A stretch of 11,314 nt of DNA from an uncultured bacterium (GCA_905214855.1 CAJMNU010000042.1:1-11314), one strand, 5' to 3'; shown: positions 1-6,760, numbered from the stretch's first letter. The notes: generated from the letters alone by a model not told the origin. Program-made: numbers and translations.

Positions 1-189
1 TGTTGTAAGAATGATCTTATAACCCAAGAAGGAGAAAGCCTCTGGCCACAATCTCATACCATAACCGCTCTTTAAATCCAAGGAGTCTACTAATACTTTA
101 TAAATTGGTAACAGAATAAACAGGGCAATCAATACAAAAGCAGCATAAATAAGTACATCGCCTATTGTTAATTTTTTTTCTCTTCCCAT
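1..189 (-). CDS. Carbohydrate ABC transporter permease, LplC/YtcP type (partial, N-terminus only)
   Basis: Inner permease subunit of an oligosaccharide ABC importer. Only the first 63 codons are in the window; the gene runs off the left edge. The ATG is at 187-189, and the protein begins MGREKKLTIGDVLIYA, followed by a hydrophobic first membrane segment (about residues 10-30, ending ALFILLPIYKV) and then an external stretch containing RLWPEAFSF, typical of LplC-like permeases. An AGGAGG ribosome site at 197-202 (leftward strand) sits 7 nt before the ATG and overlaps the stop codon of the preceding permease gene, so the two permeases are co-transcribed and probably translationally coupled. The CUT1-type family assignment comes from the N-terminal pattern plus position after an LplB-type permease. 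Substrate is inferred from neighbouring pectin enzymes. Confidence 0.82.
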   Translation of the reverse strand, partial: MGREKKLTIGDVLIYAAFVLIALFILLPIYKVLVDSLDLKSGYGMRLWPEAFSFLGYKIILTT

Positions 190-200
190 ACCTGTACCTC

Positions 201-1154
201 CTATACAATACCGCGGCCGCGGACTTTTTTACTTGCATAGTTACAAGCCAATACCAACATACAAGCTACCAGAGACTTGAACAGACCAACGGCGGTTGTA
301 TAACCATAGTTCGGAACACCGACACCGAAAGTCTGACGGTAGATATAGGTCTGCAGAACGTCAGCCACATCATAAACTGCTTCATTATATAATACAAATA
401 CTGGTTCGAACAGATTCAGAACCTTTGCTAAATTCAAAATTAAAACTGTGATGATCGTATTGTACAATGCTGGTAAAGTGATGAAACGAAGCTGCTGCCA
501 ACGGTTTGCACCGTCCATCTCGGCTGCCTCGTACAGATCCGGGCTGATTCCAGCCAGAGTTGCCAGATAAAGAATAGTTCCCCAACCTGTATCTTTCCAT
601 ACATCAATGATGTAGTACATCAAACGCCACCACTGCTTGCTTGCCAGGAAATAGATTTCCTCGCCAGTTTCAATCACACCGATCTGTTTCAGGAATGCAT
701 TCACAAGTCCAGAATCAGATGGGGACAAGATCAAAGAGAATACAGATGCAGCAACAACCCATGAAAGGAAGTGCGGCAGATAAATAATTGTCTGGAATGT
801 CTTCTTTGCGTAAATGTTTCTCATCTCATTTAACATCAAGGAAACTACAACCGCAAGAAGTGTTGTCAGTAACAATTTTGTTACACTGATCTGCAATGTG
901 TTAAAGAAAGCGCTCCAGAATGCTTCCTTTGCGAAAATCGTCTCAAAATGTTTAAATCCTACAAACTTAGGTGTACCAATCGGCTTATAATCATAAAAAG
1001 CGTAGCGGATCCCCAACATAGGAAGATAGTTAAATAAACATACCAGAATAAGAACCGGAAGTGCCATAACATAGAACCATCTGTAATAACGGATTCTGGC
1101 ACCTAAGGATTTTGAGCTTGTTCTCATAGGGGCAGATGACTTTTGTTTACTCAT
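201..1154 (-). CDS. Carbohydrate ABC transporter permease, LplB/YteP type
   Basis: Membrane subunit of an ABC importer for oligosaccharides, 317 residues, the usual size for LplB/YteP proteins. A basic cytoplasmic N-terminus (to about residue 25) leads into the first membrane segment (27-47, FYVMALPVLILVCLF), then NYLPMLGIRYAFYDYKP, a pattern typical of this family. Further membrane segments lie near 85-108, 122-145, 178-201, 232-250 and 288-305. The EAA loop that contacts the ATPase is at 209-228 (YEAAEMDGANRWQQLRFITL). I chose the ATG at 1152-1154: AAGGTAGG lies 8 nt upstream, whereas the TTG two codons earlier (1158-1160) is almost on top of that site. The stop is 11 nt before the next permease. 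No ATPase gene is visible, as is common in this group, where a shared MsmX-like ATPase serves several importers. By analogy with B. subtilis YtcQ-YteP-YtcP the substrate may be rhamnogalacturonan or oligogalacturonide fragments; this is inference from context. Confidence 0.93.
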   Translation of the reverse strand: MSKQKSSAPMRTSSKSLGARIRYYRWFYVMALPVLILVCLFNYLPMLGIRYAFYDYKPIGTPKFVGFKHFETIFAKEAFWSAFFNTLQISVTKLLLTTLLAVVVSLMLNEMRNIYAKKTFQTIIYLPHFLSWVVAASVFSLILSPSDSGLVNAFLKQIGVIETGEEIYFLASKQWWRLMYYIIDVWKDTGWGTILYLATLAGISPDLYEAAEMDGANRWQQLRFITLPALYNTIITVLILNLAKVLNLFEPVFVLYNEAVYDVADVLQTYIYRQTFGVGVPNYGYTTAVGLFKSLVACMLVLACNYASKKVRGRGIV

Positions 1155-1402
1155 ATGCAATACCTACCTTATCTAAAATTGTTCACAGATACATTATCAT
1201 TTGCTACAAACTCGGAATCTATATTCCATCCCCCTCAAGGTTACAAAAGAACACCTTTTTCATCCAAACCGGTGATCGTACTTCACTGTTTCTATTCATC
1301 ATCCAGGTGTTTCTCAAGTATCTGTGCAGGTAAAACTCCTCATTACATCCTGCATCACACATCGGATAGCCTGACAACAGGTATCCTCCGTTCCTAAATA
1401 GC

Positions 1403-1427
1403 GTCCAACAGCTCCCCACTGTTGGAC
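1403..1427 (-). other. Perfect 9-bp stem-loop
   Basis: GTCCAACAG (1403-1411) and CTGTTGGAC (1419-1427) are exact reverse complements around a 7-nt loop. On the leftward transcript it follows the attenuator-like hairpin at 1445-1468. No T-run follows it, so it is more likely an mRNA-stabilising or processing structure at the 5' side of the permease message than a terminator. Confidence 0.5.
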
Positions 1428-1435
1428 ACTAACAT

Positions 1436-1468
1436 GAAATAAGAAGGGATCCATATCGCAGGATCCCT
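1436..1468 (-). terminator. Probable attenuating terminator after the solute-binding protein gene
   Basis: Read leftward, an 8-bp perfect stem AGGGATCC/GGATCCCT (1461-1468 with 1445-1452) encloses an 8-nt loop and is followed by TCTTATTTC (1444-1436). The tail is interrupted, so termination is probably partial. That position, between a binding-protein gene and its permeases, is a known way to make the binding protein in excess. Confidence 0.55.
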
Positions 1469-1530
1469 CTTCGCCTGCGGCAAACTGTCATAAACACTTT
1501 GTACTGCCATCAGGCACCCCCGAAGGGTAA

Positions 1531-1554
1531 TACTTGGGGAATATCCCCACAGTA
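1531..1554 (-). other. Stem-loop just after the solute-binding protein stop codon
   Basis: TGGGGA (1535-1540) pairs with TCCCCA (1544-1549), and the outer TACT/AGTA arms (1531-1534, 1551-1554) extend it past a single bulged C. It begins 16 nt after the stop codon on the leftward strand and has no T-run. It probably protects the 3' end of the binding-protein mRNA. Confidence 0.4.
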
Positions 1555-1570
1555 TGGAAAACAACTTATA

Positions 1571-3166
1571 TTACTGAGCATTTAAAGATTCCAGAATCTC
1601 AGCTACCATATCAGCAGACTGCTCCTGATATTTTGCGATTGCATCCTCAGCAGAAAGGTTTCCAGTTACAACCTCTGTAACCAGTGGCTTTCTGATATCG
1701 TTCAGGTCAGCGATGTAAGTATTGTATGCTTCATCGTAGTTCGGGCTCTGATGTGCCTGAACTGCCCAGTCATTGAACTGTTTCTGGGATGTTTTTGCGA
1801 TCTCAGCTACAGTACCTTCACCCGGATCTGCTCCTTCAAATCCAGCGATTGCCAGCATTGGATCGATATGGTTCTTTGTGTTCAGAGTAGTTGGTGTCTG
1901 TAAGTTAGGAAGCATATGGAATACGCCCTCTTCATATGTTGCGCTGTTGTCGCCCCATGTTACAGTCTCTGCCTTATCATCCCAGTGAGTTCCCTTTACA
2001 CCGTAGCTCCACAGTGTCTGTACTGTACCACCATCCAGCATCGGCTCGATGAAGTACTTGAACGCACCTTCTGGGTTCTTGCAGTTAGCAGTGATACACC
2101 AAACGTTAGCAGCTGTTCTCTCTACATAGTTGCCCAATTCTTTGATCGGAGGAACGATAACCAACTCGCCATCAAGACCTTTTGCTTCAAGGTTTGTCTT
2201 CAGGTTGTTAGCCCATGTTCCTGCCCAGTATGTGAACACACCGCACTTATTATCATAGAATTTGTTACGGCAGTCAGAAGTCTTATTTGTGATGATCTCT
2301 TTATCAATGTATCCAGCCTGATAAGCCTCTTTCAATCTTGTCATAGCAGCTGCCATAGCATCCTCAGAGAAACCATCTACCCAAACGCCTTCAGCGTTCT
2401 TATAGAAGTCCGGATATCCATCCTGATAGAACTCTGGAAGGAAGTTTGTATATGGAGCCTCAGCACCTATCAGACCAGAAGCTGTCAGAGCGAAAGTATC
2501 GCCATTTGTACCGTTTCCATCTGGATCTCCCTCTGTAAATGCCTTCAGTACATTGATGTACTCTTCATAAGTAGTAGGAGTCTCAAGACCTACATTGTCC
2601 AACCACTGTTTCTTGATGTATGTAACACATCCGTTTCCTCTTGCCGGAGCGAAACCATACAGTTTTCCATCCAGATACAGACCTTTGATGATATCCTCGT
2701 TGATCACACGTCCGGAAGCCTTCAGATCAGAATTCTCCCAAGCAGATGTCATATCCCAAAGAGCTCCCTGAGATGCATAGCTCCAGTAATAGGAACTTCC
2801 CAGCATGATGATATCCGGAATGTCTCCGCCTGCAAATGTCATACTTACGTTATCATAGTAAGCGGAATGGTCTGGCTGGATAAATTCCAGTTCAATTCCC
2901 AGCTCTTTCTCCAGAGCTGCCTCAAACTGATCACGTCCATTTTCTGTTGTGAATACAGTACCATCAAACATAACTTTCAGTTTTTCTGGTTTCTTAATAT
3001 CACTTGCTGCTGCTGTTGTCTCTGTGCTGCTGCCTGCTGCTGTTGTCTCTGTGTTTCCACCTGCAGCTGCTGTGGTCTCATTATTTCCACCGCCACAAGC
3101 TGTAAGGCTCATACACATTGCTGCACCTAATACCAGTGCTGTCCCTCTACGAAATGTTTTTTTCAT
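1571..3166 (-). CDS. Extracellular oligosaccharide-binding lipoprotein of ABC importer (LplA/YtcQ-like)
   Basis: Captures an oligosaccharide outside the cell and delivers it to the permeases encoded downstream. The 531-residue length fits the large LplA/YtcQ binding proteins. The chosen ATG (3164-3166) has AGGAGG 10 nt upstream (3177-3182) and gives a clean lipoprotein signal: MKKTFRRGTALVLGAAMCMS, then lipobox LTAC with the lipidated Cys at residue 24. The frame is open 14 codons further upstream, but that region covers the ribosome site and a hairpin, so a longer form is unlikely. Residues 28-55 are a Thr/Ala/Glu-rich linker with three near-repeats (NETTAAAGG, TETTAAGSS, TETTAAAS) tethering the folded domain to the membrane. 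The mature domain starts near EKLKVMFDG (61-69); GGDIPDIIMLG in the early mature part and DGNGTNGDTF later are the kind of segments seen in this family. Preceded by a strong promoter at 3315-3343. Substrate inferred as pectin-derived oligosaccharide. Confidence 0.93.
   Translation of the reverse strand: MKKTFRRGTALVLGAAMCMSLTACGGGNNETTAAAGGNTETTAAGSSTETTAAASDIKKPEKLKVMFDGTVFTTENGRDQFEAALEKELGIELEFIQPDHSAYYDNVSMTFAGGDIPDIIMLGSSYYWSYASQGALWDMTSAWENSDLKASGRVINEDIIKGLYLDGKLYGFAPARGNGCVTYIKKQWLDNVGLETPTTYEEYINVLKAFTEGDPDGNGTNGDTFALTASGLIGAEAPYTNFLPEFYQDGYPDFYKNAEGVWVDGFSEDAMAAAMTRLKEAYQAGYIDKEIITNKTSDCRNKFYDNKCGVFTYWAGTWANNLKTNLEAKGLDGELVIVPPIKELGNYVERTAANVWCITANCKNPEGAFKYFIEPMLDGGTVQTLWSYGVKGTHWDDKAETVTWGDNSATYEEGVFHMLPNLQTPTTLNTKNHIDPMLAIAGFEGADPGEGTVAEIAKTSQKQFNDWAVQAHQSPNYDEAYNTYIADLNDIRKPLVTEVVTGNLSAEDAIAKYQEQSADMVAEILESLNAQ
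3006..3083 (-). repeat. 27-bp minisatellite encoding the lipoprotein linker
   Basis: The 19-bp string TGCTGCTGTTGTCTCTGTG occurs exactly at 3008-3026 and again at 3035-3053, a 27-bp period. A degenerate third copy covers about 3064-3083. In protein it is three 9-10 residue units rich in Thr and Ala directly after the lipid anchor. Both copies are in frame, so gain or loss of a unit would change only tether length. Confidence 0.75.
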
Positions 3167-3189
3167 AAAGCCTGTTCCTCCTTCTTTTT

Positions 3190-3211
3190 GGTATGATCCC
3201 CAAATCATACC
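3190..3211 (-). promoter_or_regulatory. Perfect 8-bp hairpin immediately upstream of the lipoprotein ribosome site
   Basis: GGTATGAT (3190-3197) and ATCATACC (3204-3211) form an exact inverted repeat with a 6-nt loop. On the leftward mRNA it ends 7 nt before the AGGAGG at 3177-3182, within a leader of about 140 nt. It may stabilise the 5' end or tune ribosome access. Confidence 0.5.
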
Positions 3212-3256
3212 TTCACGGTTACATTTGTCATATTTGAAACATTGTGTTATGTTTGG

Positions 3257-3289
3257 AAGTACTTACATTTTAGAAAGTACTTACATTTT
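3257..3289. repeat. Tandem 15-bp direct repeat in transporter leader
   Basis: AAGTACTTACATTTT is present exactly at 3257-3271 and 3275-3289, giving an 18-bp period. Each copy contains the palindrome AAGTACTT. Relative to the predicted start near 3308 the copies lie about +19 to +51, so they would act as a downstream operator or in RNA. If an unrecognised promoter lies further downstream, they would instead be upstream activator sites. Confidence 0.65.
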
Positions 3290-3314
3290 GCTGTTTCTTT
3301 TTGACTTCTCTTGC

Positions 3315-3343
3315 AGTATATACTATTTTCAATCATTTTGCAA
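3315..3343 (-). promoter_or_regulatory. Sigma-A type promoter of the transporter operon
   Basis: Read leftward: -35 TTGCAA (3338-3343), 17-bp spacer, -10 TATACT (3315-3320). Predicted start near 3308, giving a leader of about 140 nt before the lipoprotein ATG at 3166. A-tracts on the leftward strand just upstream could act as an UP-like element. Confidence 0.65.
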
Positions 3344-3394
3344 GTGAAAAACGTGTTTTTTTTGGCTAAACATTACATTTTCTTTCTTTTTTTA

Positions 3395-3408
3395 TGTGAG
3401 CGCTTTCA
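3395..3408. promoter_or_regulatory. cre-like / LacI-family operator upstream of transporter promoter
   Basis: TGTGAGCGCTTTCA matches every fixed position of the Firmicute cre consensus TGWNANCGNTNWCA. It is centred about 93 bp upstream of the predicted transporter start, which suits activation or upstream control rather than simple blocking of RNA polymerase. CcpA or a pathway-specific LacI-family regulator could bind. Confidence 0.65.
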
Positions 3409-3576
3409 TTCTTTCCACAAGTTTTTTATCTTTTTTTCTCTATTTTTAGTAAAATTATAATAGTGGTAAAATCATTTTTCTTGAAATCTAAGTCAAAATG
3501 GCTGTTTTTAAGCCAAAAGTACTGTTTTTTTGTCATTATTTTTTTCTTATTTTCCTTTCTTTTTCTTTTTTAGAAT

Positions 3577-3590
3577 TGTAAGAGCTTTCA
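3577..3590. promoter_or_regulatory. Second cre-like site, one mismatch
   Basis: TGTAAGAGCTTTCA matches the cre consensus except for A in place of the central C. It lies about 180 bp from the site at 3395-3408 and could be an auxiliary site for looping. It shares its left half TGTAAG with the perfect operator at 6851-6864. Confidence 0.4.
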
Positions 3591-3730
3591 TTTTTTATAT
3601 GTTGTTTTTTCAGACAATTTCACTGTTTAATCAAAAAGTATAAAAAACATTTTTTTTCATTTCCTTTTTATGGCATTTTAGACAAGAGCCTAATACAGCA
3701 ATACAGCCATCCCCAAAATGTATCATATCA

Positions 3731-3769
3731 TCAGATATGCAAAAACAGCCAAAGAACTCCTTTTTGTTT
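3731..3769 (-). terminator. Strong intrinsic terminator of the GH28-apt operon
   Basis: A perfect 12-bp stem, ACAGCCAAAGAA (3735-3746) with TTCTTTGGCTGT (3758-3769), has an 11-nt loop. Read leftward it is followed by TTTTT (3735-3731, overlapping the last stem base). It lies about 110 nt after the apt stop codon. Confidence 0.85.
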
Positions 3770-3878
3770 CTTTGGCTGTCTCTCGTCTCACTAAAAAACT
3801 ATATACTTACTCCACCATCAGCTGCCCTCACCTAAAGGTAATAGTTTTTTACTAACATCTTATAAAAGCTGGAATGGA

Positions 3879-4409
3879 TTATTTTCCTTCATAGATGATA
3901 GCAGAATCCACATCAATCCCTTTCAGGCGATCTCTTCCGTTTAATCCGGCAAGTTCCATCACAAAACAACATTTTACAACTTCACCGCCCAATTGTCTCA
4001 CCAATTTGATGATTGCCTCAATCGTTCCTCCGGTCGCAATCAAGTCATCAATGATCACTACCTTCTGTCCTGGCTTGATCGCATCTGCATGCATCTCGAT
4101 CTCTGCACTTCCATATTCCAGTTCATATGTCTGAGATATCGTCTCACATGGCAGTTTTCCTTTTTTACGGACTGGTACAAAACCTTTATGCATTTTATAA
4201 GCAATTGGTACACCAAAAATAAATCCTCTGGATTCCGGACCTACTACAACATCAAAATCTACACCTTCCAGCATATCTGCAAGTGCATTGATCGACATTT
4301 CAAGCCCATCTGCATCCTGAAGAATCGTAGTCACATCACGGAAGATAATTCCAGGTTCTGGAAAATCCGGAATGCTTCTTACATAATCTTCGATTTTCTC
4401 TCTCTTCAT
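3879..4409 (-). CDS. apt: Adenine phosphoribosyltransferase
   Basis: Cytosolic purine salvage enzyme: adenine + PRPP gives AMP + pyrophosphate. The 176 residues are the normal full length for bacterial Apt. The hallmark elements are in order: FPEPGIIFRD (16-25), GPESRGF (57-63), the flexible-loop motif YELEYG (95-100), and the PRPP-binding loop VVIIDDLIATGGT (117-129) with its two adjacent acidic residues. The ATG at 4407-4409 has GGGAGGA embedded in the last codons of the upstream GH28 gene, and only 3 nt separate the two genes. Apt is therefore almost certainly made from the GH28 transcript, probably with coupled translation. In many Firmicutes apt lies next to recJ and relA; here recJ is about 6 kb away with pectin genes and glyA between, and relA is not seen. 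Confidence 0.96.
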   Translation of the reverse strand: MKREKIEDYVRSIPDFPEPGIIFRDVTTILQDADGLEMSINALADMLEGVDFDVVVGPESRGFIFGVPIAYKMHKGFVPVRKKGKLPCETISQTYELEYGSAEIEMHADAIKPGQKVVIIDDLIATGGTIEAIIKLVRQLGGEVVKCCFVMELAGLNGRDRLKGIDVDSAIIYEGK

Positions 4410-4412
4410 TTT

Positions 4413-5972
4413 TCAGTCCTCCCAAATGACATTTGTTCCCTGCGCGATCAGTTCTTCTCCATCCTGTCCTTCTATCTTTACATTGCGAAGTATCAATTCC
4501 TCTACATTGTATGCGTAGATTCCCATTTTTGTCACTTCTTCTGCACCTTCCATCATTGCTGGCACTCCTGCTGTAGGCTGGTCTGTATAAGACACTTTTA
4601 CATTTTCCATCTCTACTTTGCGGATCTTCTGCTCCGGCAGACCACACATATAAGCTGCTGCCACATGACAATTTTCTGCATCAATATCTTTAAATTTTAA
4701 AGTACGGATGTCTGGTGTTCTTTCATCCACCGGAAGAACTTCCCTGCTTCTTACATATTCTGTATGTCCATCTGGATCACAGTAATAAAAGCTGTTAATC
4801 ACAAATGGAGTCATAACATGATCCATATGAATGTTTTCAAATACAATATCTTCTATGATCGCATCTTTACCGCGTCCTCTTCTGGTCTTAATGCGAAGTC
4901 CTCTGTCTGTATGCAGGAACAGGCAGTCTTTTACTGTCAGTCTCTTCACTCCGCCTGCCATTTCGCTTCCGATCGTGATAGAACCATGACCATCTCTCAT
5001 ACAGCACTGGTGGATCAGGATATCTTCTGATGGCTTTTTATATTTTGCCCCCATATAGATTTTTCCCGACTTGACTGCCACACAGTCATCTCCCAATGAA
5101 AAATAAATTCCGGCAAGTTCCACATCACAACAGGATTCTGGATCCAATCCATCTGTATTAGGTGAATCTTTAGGATTTAAAATTTTAAGATCCAAAAACT
5201 TCAAATGGTCTGAAAAATATGGGTGGATATTCCAGCTCGGACTGTTCTGTACCTGAATTCCCTGTACAGTTACATTTTCACAGTGATTCAGATATAACAT
5301 TCTTGGACGAAATGCAATGTTCATGATCTTTGGCTGATACCACCAGTTTCCTTCCTCTTTCCCTGCATTTCCTTCGATCATACCCTGTCCATAAATCTCT
5401 ACATTCTTTACACCAATTCCAGTGACGATCCCTGCAAACATAGGAAGTGGATTTCCTTCCCATGTTCCCAGATTATACTCTTCTTTTTCATCATAACTCT
5501 GGATCACATCCTGAAGGATGGGGAATAAAGTCCGATCTGTATACGCAGACAAAACAGCTCCCTCTGCCAACTCGATGCGAATATCATCTTTTAAGAATAA
5601 ACTGCGGATCTTATAGATTCCCTTTGGAATCAGGATGCGGCTCTGCTTTGGACAGGACATGATCGCAGCTTGGATAAATGTTGTATCATCCTGTTTTCCA
5701 TCACCTTTTGCTCCAAAATCCTTCACATTTAATGTAACAAACTCATGCTCTGTACAAAAAGAAATCTTTTCTGACCCCTTCTCTCCTTCTACACAAACCT
5801 CATATTCTGTATCTGGTTTTAAACCGTACAGACTCGTGATCACCTTTTTCGTCTTTCCATACAACTTATGGTTGAGCAGAATTGTATACTCTTCCTTTGT
5901 CTCATAAATGCCGCCATCTGCGATCTCCAATACCGCACATCTGGCTGTTTTCCAAATTACTTTTATCTCCAT
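4413..5972 (-). CDS. Glycoside hydrolase family 28, polygalacturonase-type (cytoplasmic)
   Basis: Predicted to hydrolyse alpha-1,4-galacturonosyl linkages in pectic oligosaccharides; exo action is likely for an intracellular enzyme. 519 residues. Residues 1-75 look like a small beta-sandwich of fibronectin type III character (GLKPDTEYEVCV, 50-61). The parallel beta-helix starts at NVKDFGAKGDGKQDD (82-96), the usual start of GH28 proteins. All four family motifs are present: NTDGLD (272-277), GDDC (294-297) with the paired acids, GHG (328-330) and RIK (360-362). The general catalytic residues of GH28 (D274, D295, D296, H329, R360, K362) are thus intact. There is no signal peptide: the N-terminus MEIKVIWKTARCAV is short of a hydrophobic core, so it acts inside the cell. 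The ATG (5970-5972) follows GGGAGAAGAAG, 12 nt after the stop of the GH105-like gene. Exact substrate (homogalacturonan or rhamnogalacturonan) is not decided by sequence. Confidence 0.93.
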   Translation of the reverse strand: MEIKVIWKTARCAVLEIADGGIYETKEEYTILLNHKLYGKTKKVITSLYGLKPDTEYEVCVEGEKGSEKISFCTEHEFVTLNVKDFGAKGDGKQDDTTFIQAAIMSCPKQSRILIPKGIYKIRSLFLKDDIRIELAEGAVLSAYTDRTLFPILQDVIQSYDEKEEYNLGTWEGNPLPMFAGIVTGIGVKNVEIYGQGMIEGNAGKEEGNWWYQPKIMNIAFRPRMLYLNHCENVTVQGIQVQNSPSWNIHPYFSDHLKFLDLKILNPKDSPNTDGLDPESCCDVELAGIYFSLGDDCVAVKSGKIYMGAKYKKPSEDILIHQCCMRDGHGSITIGSEMAGGVKRLTVKDCLFLHTDRGLRIKTRRGRGKDAIIEDIVFENIHMDHVMTPFVINSFYYCDPDGHTEYVRSREVLPVDERTPDIRTLKFKDIDAENCHVAAAYMCGLPEQKIRKVEMENVKVSYTDQPTAGVPAMMEGAEEVTKMGIYAYNVEELILRNVKIEGQDGEELIAQGTNVIWED

Positions 5973-5984
5973 CTTCTTCTCCCA

Positions 5985-6710
5985 CTATGCTCTCTGTATT
6001 CTACATACTTTTGCGTAAAGTTCCATGCACATACTCATAAGTGCTATATCACTGCCATCCCACGCCTCTGGAAGATCTTTTAAAGACTCCCAAATTGTCA
6101 GACCATACTCTTCATATTTCTCAGCCAAAAGAGTTCTGTTAGCACATGCAGAAAGGATCACATACCCCATGATCGCTCTATCAATCGGTTTTTGTTCATT
6201 CAGCTTTTCCCATCCACCAACATGTTCTACATTCTCTTTGATCTTTTTGCGGAATAAATCCTGAAGCGCTCTGTAATGTTCATAAATCTCAGGAGACATT
6301 ACAGAAATCACATCGATCAATGATGCCAGATTCCATTTGTCAGAAAAATCCATGTTCTTAAAAATACGCACAATGTTCGCATAATGTTCTTTCTTTGCGT
6401 AAGCAGTATCATACGCCATAAAGAATGGATGTACCTTGTAAACCTCTGCCAAATCCTCCAAAATATCAAAAGCCTTTTTTCCCTCTTCTAAAATAGCTTT
6501 CTCATACATTTCATCCCCTGTTTCTTTCCATGCAAAAAACAATGCAGTTGCTGTCCCCGTACTCAAACTTGCATTTTTTGCTGTATCCAACAGAAATTCC
6601 CTATATGCCACATCCCCTGCTGCATCATAATACTGGATACAGGCTGGAATCGTCACAGACGCACATTCTGGATGCGTCTTTGCAAGATTTAAAAATTCTT
6701 CTGGTCTCAT
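5985..6710 (-). CDS. Divergent GH105/GH88-like alpha-barrel protein lacking the catalytic Asp
   Basis: 241 residues, all helical in character, no signal peptide. It aligns by eye along most of its length with the intact GH105 encoded at 6902-8038: NASLSTGTATALFFAWKETG with the NLDNVNAGKTLFDLYKLTN region; LAEVYKVHPFFMAYD (87-101) with LDGLYMGQPFYMQYE; WNLASLIDVISVM (126-138) with WYAMSLIDTIDIM; LLAEKYEEYG (194-203) with ILDESYYSYG. The Asp of LDGLYMG that GH105 enzymes use is Ala88 here (next residue Glu89). About 35 residues that follow in the intact enzyme, including its YYHAYDD and FWLRALG segments, are missing. The alignment is mine, without scores. It may be a scaffold, sugar-binding or regulatory pseudoenzyme, or have altered chemistry. 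The frame is intact with a GAGGGA site before the ATG (6708-6710), so it is expressed rather than decaying. First gene of the operon with GH28 and apt. Confidence 0.75.
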   Translation of the reverse strand: MRPEEFLNLAKTHPECASVTIPACIQYYDAAGDVAYREFLLDTAKNASLSTGTATALFFAWKETGDEMYEKAILEEGKKAFDILEDLAEVYKVHPFFMAYDTAYAKKEHYANIVRIFKNMDFSDKWNLASLIDVISVMSPEIYEHYRALQDLFRKKIKENVEHVGGWEKLNEQKPIDRAIMGYVILSACANRTLLAEKYEEYGLTIWESLKDLPEAWDGSDIALMSMCMELYAKVCRIQRA

Positions 6711-6731
6711 TGGCTTCCCTCATCTTCTTTT

Positions 6732-6744
6732 CCTTAAATTAAGG
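6732..6744. repeat. Palindrome CCTTAAATTAAGG in the divergent intergenic region
   Basis: A 6-1-6 perfect inverted repeat within the leader of the leftward operon, about +10 to +22 from its predicted start. The half-site AATTAAGG recurs at 6802-6809, next to the -35 of the rightward promoter. It may be a regulator site controlling both directions; no known family motif was recognised. Confidence 0.35.
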
Positions 6745-6760
6745 CATTTACCTCTTTATC

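Larger units (their letters stand above)
1155..1570. other. 416-bp gap inside the transporter operon, no convincing gene
   Basis: The gap between the solute-binding protein gene and the first permease gene is unusually long. Short open frames here have no ribosome site or family-like sequence. It holds three inverted repeats (1531-1554, 1445-1468, 1403-1427), the middle one followed on the leftward strand by a T-rich tail. A weak leftward promoter-like pair (TTGTAA at 1241-1246, TATAGA at 1218-1223, 17-bp spacer) could give separate permease transcription. The simplest reading is differential expression: much binding protein, less permease. Confidence 0.55.
3344..3730. other. T-rich intergenic stretch with operators, no gene
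   Basis: About 390 bp with no credible coding frame between the transporter promoter and the apt terminator. The + strand is strongly T-rich, with runs of seven or eight T at 3356-3363, 3387-3393, 3431-3437, 3525-3531, 3539-3545 and 3650-3657. It contains the cre-like sites at 3395-3408 and 3577-3590. Nothing else was recognised in it. Confidence 0.6.

Noticed and set aside
1219..1419. Small leftward open frame in the transporter gap
   Set aside because: No ribosome site; sequence has no recognisable family character; it overlaps the 9-bp stem-loop.
1916..3130. 404-codon open frame on the + strand
   Set aside because: It is exactly antisense to the solute-binding lipoprotein gene, Cys/Ser-rich with no family-like motifs, and has no ribosome site. 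It is a shadow of the opposite strand's codon use.
3439..3470. TATAAT-like string at 3455-3460 as a promoter
   Set aside because: No acceptable -35 element at 16-18 bp on either strand, and no gene starts nearby on the + strand.
3499..3515. TGGCT/AGCCA hairpin in the T-rich region
   Set aside because: Only a 5-bp stem in low-complexity DNA; expected by chance.
3993..4700. 235-codon open frame on the + strand across apt and the GH28 end
   Set aside because: Antisense to two clearly recognised genes, and Cys/His/Phe-rich composition typical of a shadow frame.
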